Below are positions 5,894-10,775 of a DNA stretch of 10,775 bases, piece by piece. Position numbers and translations under genes: made by a program. The stretch lies in contig SYBY01000301.1 of assembly GCA_005788585.1 (NCBI GenBank), forward strand, positions 1 through 10,775. Direction: 5' to 3'. The DNA comes from Actinomycetota bacterium (GTDB lineage: Bacteria > Actinomycetota > Thermoleophilia > Solirubrobacterales > Solirubrobacteraceae). Position 1 is the first letter of the stretch. Every line of letters begins with the position of its first letter. The notes beneath the pieces are model-generated. The model saw nothing but the letters and a program-made list of their open reading frames with translations. It was not told the DNA's origin and did no database searches.

Positions 5894-7411
5894 ATGGCGA
5901 TCGGCGTGCGCACGGAACAGGCAGTAGCGCGCGCGGTCGCAGGCGCGGCGGAGAGTGCGGAGGCCCTGCACCGGGCGCTGCAGGCGGTCTGCGAGAGCCT
6001 GGGCTGGTCGCTCGCCGCGACGTGGGAGCCGGACGCCGGCGACGTCCTGCGGTGCACCGACCTGTGGGTGTCCCCAGATCCGCGGCTCGAGGCGTTCGCC
6101 GCGGCGACGCGGTCGTTGACCCTCGCCCGCGGGGAGGGGCTGCCCGGTCGCGTGTTCGCGTCCGGCGAGCCCGCCTGGATCACCGACGCCACCGCCGACC
6201 CGCAGCTCCCGCGCCGCGCGCTGGCCGCCGAGGCCGATCTGCACGCCGCGATCGGCGTGCCGATCGTCAGTGGCCGCGGCGTGTGCGGCGTCCTGGAGTG
6301 CTTCGGCACCGACGCCGTCGACGCCGACCCGGACCTGCTCGCGTCCATGGAGGTCGTCGGTGGCCTGCTGGGTCAGCTCGCCGAGCGCCGCCGCGCCGAG
6401 GCTGACGTCCACCTGTCCGATCAGCGCTACCGCGCGACGCTCCAAGCCGCGCTGGACCCGGTCGTGACCATGGACCACCGCGGCCGGGTCATCGAGTTCA
6501 ACCCCGCCGCCGAGCGCGTCTTCGGCTGGTGCAGTGACGAGGCCGTCGGGCGCGAGATGTCCGAGCTCATCGTGCCGGAGGAGCTGCGCGAGCCACACCG
6601 TGCCGGACTCGCCCGCTACCTCGCGACCGAGGAGCCCAAGCTGCTCGATCAGCGCATCGAGGTCGAGGCGATGCGCGCCGACGGCAGCCGCATCCCCGTC
6701 GAGCTCACCATCACGCGGATCGACGTGCCCGGACCGCCGGTGTTCACGGGTCATCTGCGCGACATCACCGACCGGCTGACCAACGAGGCCGAGCTGCGCG
6801 CATCGCGCGCCCGGATCGTGGAGGCGGCGGACGCCGCGCGCCGGAAGATCGAGCGCGACCTGCACGACGGCGCGCAGCAGCAGCTCGTCGGCCTCGCGGT
6901 GAACCTCCGGGGCGCCAAGGCGCGGCTGGCCAAGGGCGACATCGCCACCACCGACGAGCTGCTCGACGAGGCCGTCGAGGATCTCGGCGAGGCGATCGCC
7001 CAGCTGCGGGAGCTGGCCCGCGGCATCCACCCCGCCGTGCTCACCGAGGGCGGCCTCCAGCCCGCGCTCCGCGGCCTCGTCCGTCGCAGCCCGGTCCCGG
7101 CCGAGGTCGTGGCGGTGCCCGACGCCCGCCTCGACCCCGCCGTCGAGTCCGCGGTCTACTTCCTCGTGTCCGAGGGCCTGACGAACGCGGTGCGGCACGC
7201 AGGCGCGACCCAGATCCACATCGAGGTGACCCACGACGGCGAGGTGCTCGCCGCCGAGGTCCGCGACGACGGCGCCGGCGGCGCGGACCTGGCCGGCGGC
7301 GGCCTGCGCGGTCTGGCCGATCGGCTCGCCGCCCTCGACGGCCGCCTGACCGTGGTGAGCCCCGCCGGGGACGGCACCATCCTGCGAGCGGAGGTTCCAT
7401 GCGTGTCGTGA
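5894..7411 (+). CDS. Soluble GAF-PAS sensor histidine kinase (NarL-type, HisKA_3)
   Basis: A 505-residue kinase without membrane segments or signal peptide, so a cytoplasmic sensor. Residues about 20-165 are a GAF domain (GEGLPGRVFASGEPAWITD; AAIGVPIVSGRGVCGVLECF). Residues about 175-295 are a PAS domain (ALDPVVTMDHRGRVIEFNPAAERVFG; closing GHLRDITDR). Residues about 305-385 are the HisKA_3 dimerisation/phosphotransfer domain with RDLHDGAQQQLVGLAV, where H324 is the phosphoacceptor. Residues about 412-503 are the ATP-binding domain: SEGLTNAVRHAGA (N431), VRDDGAGG (458-463) and GGGLRGLADR (468-477). The signal is unknown; a GAF or PAS could hold a cofactor but no ligand residue is evident. ATG 5894 has no Shine-Dalgarno, and TAATTT (5879-5884), overlapping the previous stop, may be a -10 box. 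The last 13 nt overlap the next gene, indicating translational coupling. Confidence 0.92.
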   Translation: MAIGVRTEQAVARAVAGAAESAEALHRALQAVCESLGWSLAATWEPDAGDVLRCTDLWVSPDPRLEAFAAATRSLTLARGEGLPGRVFASGEPAWITDATADPQLPRRALAAEADLHAAIGVPIVSGRGVCGVLECFGTDAVDADPDLLASMEVVGGLLGQLAERRRAEADVHLSDQRYRATLQAALDPVVTMDHRGRVIEFNPAAERVFGWCSDEAVGREMSELIVPEELREPHRAGLARYLATEEPKLLDQRIEVEAMRADGSRIPVELTITRIDVPGPPVFTGHLRDITDRLTNEAELRASRARIVEAADAARRKIERDLHDGAQQQLVGLAVNLRGAKARLAKGDIATTDELLDEAVEDLGEAIAQLRELARGIHPAVLTEGGLQPALRGLVRRSPVPAEVVAVPDARLDPAVESAVYFLVSEGLTNAVRHAGATQIHIEVTHDGEVLAAEVRDDGAGGADLAGGGLRGLADRLAALDGRLTVVSPAGDGTILRAEVPCVS

Positions 7412-8043
7412 TCGGCGAGGACTCGGTGCTGCTGCGCGAAGGCGCGGCCCGCATCCTGGAGGGCGAGGGCATCGAGGTCGTCGGGCAGGCCGGGGACGGC
7501 GAGGAGCTCGTGCGCAAGGTGCGCGGGCACAAGCCGGACGTCGCGATCATCGACATCCGCATGCCGCCCGACCACGTCGACGAGGGTCTCGTCGCGGCGG
7601 AGACCATCCGTGCCGAGCTGCCGGACACCGGCATCCTCGTGCTCAGCCAGTACGTCGAGGAGCACTACGTGCAGCGCCTGCTCGAGGGCGGCACGGAGGG
7701 CGTCGGGTACCTGCTGAAGGACCGCATCGCCGAGGTCGACCGCTTCGTCGATGCCGTCCGGCGCGTGGCCGAGGGCGGGTCCGTGCTCGACCCCGAGGTC
7801 GTCGCCCAGATGCTCGGCCGCCGCCGCGCCGACGATCCGCTCGACACGCTGACCCCGCGCGAGCGCGAGGTCCTGGAAGCCATGGCCGAGGGGCTGGGCA
7901 ACAAGGCGATCGCCGACCGGCTGGTCGTGAGCGTCGGCGCCGTCGAGCGCCACGTCACCGCGATCTTCGAGAAGCTCGGGCTCAGCGCGGGCGACGGCGG
8001 GCACCGCCGGGTGCTGGCGGTGCTGACCTACCTCGACGGGTGA
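7399..8043 (+). CDS. NarL/FixJ-family response regulator (REC-LuxR HTH)
   Basis: A 214-residue transcription factor, the expected partner of the overlapping HisKA_3 kinase. The receiver domain (about 1-125) has acidic residues E7-D8, phosphoacceptor D52 (AIIDIRMPP), S83 in VLSQYVEE and K107 in YLLKDR. The LuxR-type DNA-binding domain (about 148-200) reads LTPREREVLEAMAEGLGNKAIADRL, then VSVGAVERHVTAIFEKLGL. The -GAVERHV- recognition helix is typical of the subgroup, and phosphorylation should promote dimerisation and DNA binding. GGAGG (7390-7394) lies 4 nt before ATG 7399. Its 3' end is 3 bp from the end of a convergent small gene. The target promoters are unknown, with the cassette itself as an obvious candidate. 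Confidence 0.93.
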   Translation: MRVVIGEDSVLLREGAARILEGEGIEVVGQAGDGEELVRKVRGHKPDVAIIDIRMPPDHVDEGLVAAETIRAELPDTGILVLSQYVEEHYVQRLLEGGTEGVGYLLKDRIAEVDRFVDAVRRVAEGGSVLDPEVVAQMLGRRRADDPLDTLTPREREVLEAMAEGLGNKAIADRLVVSVGAVERHVTAIFEKLGLSAGDGGHRRVLAVLTYLDG

Positions 8044-8046
8044 CGC

Positions 8047-8271
8047 TCAGACGGGCGGCTGGAGCGGGGACCGGGCGAGGTCCTCGCAGACGATGCACAG
8101 CGGCCACGGCGGGTTCCACGGCCAGCCGGTGACGTCCTTGCCGCACAGCGCGCGGTCCGGGTCGTCCTCGGTGACGATGTGGCAGATCTCCTCACCCGGG
8201 TGGGTGGGGCCGTTGGTGCTGCGGCGCTCGATGACGGGGCTCAAACTCATATCGACGGCAAAGGGTTGCAC
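8047..8271 (-). CDS. Small DUF3039-like zinc-ribbon protein
   Basis: A predicted 74-residue protein with four cysteines and a histidine spaced like a small zinc site: C30-H31, C43 in RALCGKDV, and C59-x2-C62 in PLCIVCEDLA. The ALCGK ... P-C--C--L pattern resembles the actinobacterial DUF3039 family, which has no known function. The product is probably cytoplasmic, with no membrane segment or signal peptide. GTG 8271 is the longest start, with a weak GGGA 7 nt upstream. ATG 8250 is an alternative that keeps all cysteines. It converges on the response regulator gene and is divergent from the rsgA transcription unit. The Cys spacing on one strand only, with poor translations in the other frames, makes me think it is real. 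Confidence 0.65.
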   Translation of the reverse strand: MQPFAVDMSLSPVIERRSTNGPTHPGEEICHIVTEDDPDRALCGKDVTGWPWNPPWPLCIVCEDLARSPLQPPV

Positions 8272-8311
8272 GAAATCGTCCCAGCGCGCAGCGCGGCCGG
8301 CGCCCGAGCGG

Positions 8312-8340
8312 TTGAGCGGCCATCCACCTCGCGCTACGGT
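8312..8340 (+). promoter_or_regulatory. Sigma70-type promoter of the rsgA-heliorhodopsin unit
   Basis: TTGAGC (-35, 8312-8317), a spacer of exactly 17 bp and TACGGT (-10, 8335-8340, TANNNT). Transcription should start at about 8347-8350. That is at or just before a short reading frame beginning with ATG 8350, about 120 nt upstream of the preferred rsgA start. The geometry resembles the promoter found for the tetR gene at 3054. Confidence 0.6.
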
Positions 8341-8349
8341 TCCGTCCGG

Positions 8350-8397
8350 ATGACGTCACGCCTTCACCATCACCTCCACGCCGCCGCGGTCGCCTGA
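8350..8397 (+). CDS. Putative leaderless His-rich leader peptide upstream of rsgA
   Basis: A 15-codon frame, MTSRLHHHLHAAAVA, starting 9 nt after the -10 box of the promoter above, so its ATG could be the first transcribed codon. Four of five successive codons (residues 6-8 and 10) are His. It is out of frame with rsgA. A strong hairpin (8402-8429) begins 4 nt after its stop codon. Short leaderless peptides ahead of metabolic operons are known in actinobacteria, and His codon runs are typical of ribosome-mediated attenuation. A link to rsgA would be unexpected. It may also be a chance frame in the 5' leader. Confidence 0.35.
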   Translation: MTSRLHHHLHAAAVA

Positions 8398-8401
8398 CCG
8401 A

Positions 8402-8429
8402 GCGCGCGGACCGTCCCGGTCCGTCGCGC
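8402..8429 (+). promoter_or_regulatory. Hairpin in the rsgA leader, possible attenuator
   Basis: Positions 8402-8406 pair with 8425-8429 and 8407-8412 with 8418-8423. This makes 11 G/C-rich pairs with one bulged T (8424) and a 5-nt loop. It starts right after the stop of the short His-rich frame and ends 41 nt before the preferred rsgA GTG. No T-run follows, so if it terminates or pauses transcription it does so without the classical U-tract. Confidence 0.4.
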
Positions 8430-8470
8430 CCACGCGACCTGTGACCGTGACGACGAATGTGGAGCATCGA

Positions 8471-9487
8471 GTGTCCTTCCAAGCTGTGACCGCCGAGCTC
8501 GCGGAGCTCGGCGACCCTGACCTGACCGCCGCGCGCGTGCTCGCGCAGCACACCGAGCGCTGGCTGGTGGAGCCCGCCGAGGGCGACCGGACCCCGCTGC
8601 TGGTCCCCGCGCGCGGGAAGCTGCGCGACGCGGGCGCGGCGGGACGGCCCGTGACCGGCGACTGGGTCGCGCTCGACGCGACCGGCACGATCGCGCACGT
8701 CCTGACGCGGCGCGGCACGATCACCCGCAAGGCGCCCGGCGACGCCACCGCCGCCCAGGTGCTCGCGGTGCACGTCGACCTCGCGCTGATCGTGGAGTCC
8801 CTGCCCGACCCCAACGCGCGCCGCGCCGAGCGGCTGGTGAGCCTCGCGACCGCCGGCGGCGTCCCCGCCGCCCTCGTGCTGACGAAGGCCGACCGCGCGA
8901 CGCAGGACCCCGACGCGCAGGCCGCCGCGCTGGCCCGCGAGATCGGCGTCGTCGACGGCATCGCCGTCAGCGCGCCCGCCGGCGACGGGCTCGGCGCGCT
9001 GCGCACGATGCTCACCCCCGGGACGACGACGGTGCTCCTCGGCCCCAGCGGCGCGGGCAAGTCGACGCTGGTCAACGCCCTGCTCGGCGAGGAACGCCAG
9101 GCGACCGGCGCGGTGCGCACCGAAGACGACCGCGGCCGGCACACCACCGTCACCCGCGAGCTCATCCCGCTCCCGAGCGGCGCGCTGGTGCTCGACACCC
9201 CGGGCATCCGGGAGGCCGGCCTATGGGACGGTGTCGGCGAGACGTTCACCGACATCGAGGACCTGGCGCTGCGCTGCCGGTTCCCCGACTGCGCGCACAT
9301 CACCGAGCCGGGCTGCGCGGTGCGGGACGCCGTGCCGCCCGAGCGGGTGGAGGCGTGGCGCAAGCTCGAGCGCGAGCAGCAGTGGATCGAGGACCGGCGG
9401 GCGGCGGCGAGGGAGCGCGAGGCGCGCGGCAAGTCGTACGCCCGCCTGCAGACCGAGGCCCGGCGCGCCAAGGGTCAGGACGACTGA
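8471..9487 (+). CDS. rsgA: Ribosome small-subunit-dependent GTPase A (30S maturation)
   Basis: RsgA (YjeQ) binds the nearly mature 30S subunit and hydrolyses GTP in late assembly, in the cytoplasm. The 338-residue protein has the family's circularly permuted GTPase. The order is an OB-fold region (about 35-90, ending VTGDWVALD), G4 LTKAD (137-141), G5 SAPAGDG (167-173), G1 GPSGAGKST (191-199), switch I GRHTTVTREL (222-231) and G3 DTPG (242-245). The zinc-binding domain follows with C269, C274, H276 and C282 in CRFPDCAHITEPGC, then a basic C-terminal helix. GTG 8471 is chosen because TGGAG (8460-8464) lies 6 nt upstream. GTG codons at 8441, 8447 and 8459 are in frame but poorly placed. Heliorhodopsin follows 42 bp downstream on the same strand, so co-transcription is likely. 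Confidence 0.95.
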   Translation: MSFQAVTAELAELGDPDLTAARVLAQHTERWLVEPAEGDRTPLLVPARGKLRDAGAAGRPVTGDWVALDATGTIAHVLTRRGTITRKAPGDATAAQVLAVHVDLALIVESLPDPNARRAERLVSLATAGGVPAALVLTKADRATQDPDAQAAALAREIGVVDGIAVSAPAGDGLGALRTMLTPGTTTVLLGPSGAGKSTLVNALLGEERQATGAVRTEDDRGRHTTVTRELIPLPSGALVLDTPGIREAGLWDGVGETFTDIEDLALRCRFPDCAHITEPGCAVRDAVPPERVEAWRKLEREQQWIEDRRAAAREREARGKSYARLQTEARRAKGQDD

Positions 9488-9529
9488 CGAGCAGCGGTTG
9501 TGCCGCGGCGGGGTGGGTAGGTGGTCAGG

Positions 9530-10327
9530 ATGGCCACCATGTCCCGCTCCGCCGCGATCCCCGACCAGCCCCGCGACGAGGTCCTGGGCGGCCTGCGCCC
9601 GTTCAACGCCATCCTCGCGCTGATCCACGCCGCGCAGGCCGTCGCGATCCTGCTGCTGTCGGCCGACGTGACCCTCCCGGTCACCGCCGGCTTCCTCGAG
9701 GGTCCGCCCGGCAGTGACGCGGAGATGGGCAGCACGGTGCTGTTTGACCTGCCGGTCGCCCCCGCCGTCGCCCTGTTCCTCGCGCTCGCGGCCGTGGACC
9801 ACGGCCTCATGGCGGGGCCGCTGCGCCGCTGGTACGAGGACAGCCTGCTGCGGGGCGTCAACCCCGCCCGGTGGCTCGAGTACTCCGTCAGCGCGTCATT
9901 GATGGTCGTGCTCATCGCGATGCTCAGCGGCACGTCGGAGGCCACGGCGCTCATCGCGATCTTCGGGGTGAACACCGCGATGATCCTCTTCGGCTGGCTC
10001 ATGGAGAGCACCAACCGGCTCGGCGAGACGCCGGACTGGCGGCCGTTCTGGTTCGGCTGCGTGGCGGGCGCGGTGCCGTGGATCGCGATCACACTCCAGC
10101 TCGCCGTGTCGCAGTCTGAGACCGACAGCGTCCCGACGTTCGTCTTCGCCATCTTCGTGACGCTGTTCCTGCTGTTCAACAGCTTCGCGCTCAACCAGTG
10201 GCTGCAGTACCGCGGCAAGGGACGGTGGGCGAACTACGTCTACGGCGAGCGCGTCTACCTCGTGCTCAGCCTCGTCGCGAAGAGCGCGCTGGCCTGGCAG
10301 GTCTTCGGCGGCACGCTCGCCGGCTGA
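9530..10327 (+). CDS. Heliorhodopsin (retinal-binding seven-helix membrane protein)
   Basis: A 265-residue membrane protein of the heliorhodopsin family, a rhodopsin group distant from types 1 and 2 with inverted membrane orientation. Its physiological role is still unsettled, with slow-photocycle sensing proposed. Seven hydrophobic segments lie at about 25-46, 74-96, 117-136, 138-159, 172-194, 200-222 and 240-262. Diagnostic motifs are ARWLEYSVSAS with the Schiff-base counterion Glu (E117), FNSFALNQWLQYRGKG, and LSLVAKSALAWQVFGG with the retinal-binding Lys (K251). H33, S247, E117 and K251 sit ten residues after the positions I remember for the reference protein 48C12 (H23, S237, E107, K241), and H91 probably matches its H80. 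ATG 9530 has AGGTGG (9519-9524) 5 nt upstream. ATG 9539 and GTG 9521 are less likely. No retinal-synthesis gene is present in the window. It ends at a shared hairpin terminator. Confidence 0.95.
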   Translation: MATMSRSAAIPDQPRDEVLGGLRPFNAILALIHAAQAVAILLLSADVTLPVTAGFLEGPPGSDAEMGSTVLFDLPVAPAVALFLALAAVDHGLMAGPLRRWYEDSLLRGVNPARWLEYSVSASLMVVLIAMLSGTSEATALIAIFGVNTAMILFGWLMESTNRLGETPDWRPFWFGCVAGAVPWIAITLQLAVSQSETDSVPTFVFAIFVTLFLLFNSFALNQWLQYRGKGRWANYVYGERVYLVLSLVAKSALAWQVFGGTLAG

Positions 10328-10332
10328 CACGA

Positions 10333-10360
10333 CGCCGGCCCCGCGGTGACGGGGCCGGCG
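10333..10360. terminator. Bidirectional hairpin terminator between convergent genes
   Basis: An 11-bp perfect G/C stem, 10333-10343 with 10350-10360, with a 6-nt loop. It lies 5 bp after the heliorhodopsin stop and 33 bp before the stop of the convergent membrane gene. There is no T-run on either side, as is common for high-GC actinobacterial terminators. Confidence 0.7.
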
Positions 10361-10393
10361 CCTGCACTCGATAGAGGTCCTGCGTTCTGCGGA

Positions 10394-10775
10394 TCAGGCC
10401 GGGGCGGGTGCCTCCTTCTTCTCCGGGGGCATCGGCGACAGCAGCTCCGCGGGCTCGACCCCCGCGTCGCCGAGCTCGAGGTCCAGCGGGTCGTCCTTGT
10501 CCCGCGAGCGCGGCGGCACCTTCAGGAAGTAAAAGGCGAGACACACGAGGCCCATGAAGACGTAGCCGAGCGGGATGTGCCAGTCGGCGAAGAACTTCAC
10601 CTCCTCGCCGTGGATCAGCCCGACGATGCCCAGTGCGGCACCGAAGAAGCTGTAGCCGGCGGCCCACAGGAAGTTGCGGTCGATCATGAAGACCGCGATC
10701 GCACCGAGCACCATGCCCGCGAGGACCGCGCCGGACCCGAGGAGCAGGAGCCCCTCGAAGTTCGTGCCGCCCTGC
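10394..10775 (-). CDS. Membrane transporter C-terminus, probably NCS2/xanthine-uracil permease-like (partial)
   Basis: The frame is open to the window edge, so the 5' end is missing; 127 codons are visible plus the stop at 10396-10394. The visible part has about three hydrophobic helices: GLLLLGSGAVLAGMVLGAIA, then FLWAAGYSFFGAALGIVGLI ending in HGEE, and IPLGYVFMGLVCLAFYFL. A hydrophilic Asp/Glu/Pro/Lys-rich cytoplasmic tail of about 45 residues follows (PPRSRDKDDP to KKEAPAPA). The arrangement G--L-GM--GAI--F-IDR-F--A-------A-----GLIH is what I remember from the C-terminal end of NCS2-type xanthine/uracil permease relatives. That assignment is from memory of the family only, and another multi-pass protein is possible. 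ATG 10714 is an internal Met, not the start. It converges on the heliorhodopsin gene. Confidence 0.6.
   Translation of the reverse strand, partial: QGGTNFEGLLLLGSGAVLAGMVLGAIAVFMIDRNFLWAAGYSFFGAALGIVGLIHGEEVKFFADWHIPLGYVFMGLVCLAFYFLKVPPRSRDKDDPLDLELGDAGVEPAELLSPMPPEKKEAPAPA

Noticed and set aside
5306..7234. A 642-codon open frame on the minus strand
   Set aside because: It is antisense to the histidine kinase and the receiver gene, which have clear domains. The translation has no recognisable motif and is a codon-bias shadow.
8351..8358. TGACGTCA palindrome just downstream of the predicted transcription start
   Set aside because: It is made of the second to fourth codons of the short frame. 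An 8-nt palindrome alone is weak evidence and no regulator is known here.
1..10775. Search for CRISPR arrays, tRNA or rRNA genes, insertion sequences and phage genes
   Set aside because: I saw no spaced identical repeats, tRNA-like cloverleaf, transposase or integrase motifs, and no rRNA segments in the window.

Overview
The window is very GC-rich, with strong G/C preference at third codon positions. Genes begin with ATG or GTG, some behind good Shine-Dalgarno sequences and some apparently leaderless. This style, the tandem regulators and the presence of a heliorhodopsin suggest a high-GC Gram-positive bacterium. An actinobacterium, perhaps in the Thermoleophilia/Solirubrobacterales range, is the best guess. 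The taxon is inferred from style and gene content, not from a marker gene.

Layout. Positions 1-450 hold no convincing gene. Instead they carry dense inverted repeats: two tandem dyads with the same 6-nt spacer at 31-68, a 17-bp hairpin at 171-220, and further perfect 8-bp hairpins up to 328. Next come a TetR-type regulator (451-1110, +) and a PucR-type regulator (1191-2453, +). A second TetR-type regulator (2431-3054, -) converges on the latter with a 23-bp overlap of gene ends. It is divergent from a large membrane diguanylate cyclase (3191-5446, +) made of two successive copies of a six-helix membrane block plus GGDEF domain.

A phosphorelay cassette follows on the + strand: a receiver-only response regulator (5525-5881), a GAF-PAS-HisKA_3 histidine kinase (5894-7411) and a NarL/LuxR-type response regulator (7399-8043), the last two overlapping. 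A small zinc-ribbon protein of the DUF3039 kind (8047-8271, -) ends 3 bp from it. The last block is rsgA (8471-9487, +) followed 42 bp later by a heliorhodopsin gene (9530-10327, +). It ends at a strong hairpin shared with a convergent membrane protein, probably a purine/uracil-type permease, cut by the right edge (10394-10775, -).

How the genes may work together. Most of the window is sensory or regulatory: three one-component regulators, a c-di-GMP synthase, a phosphorelay and a retinal photoreceptor-like protein. Nothing here proves that they form one circuit. Strand and spacing support four units: tetR2 with the cyclase (shared intergenic control region), the three-gene phosphorelay, rsgA with heliorhodopsin, and the convergent permease. 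The most unusual items are the tandem-duplicated cyclase, heliorhodopsin downstream of rsgA, a short His-rich reading frame plus hairpin in the rsgA leader, and the unexplained structured stretch at the left end.
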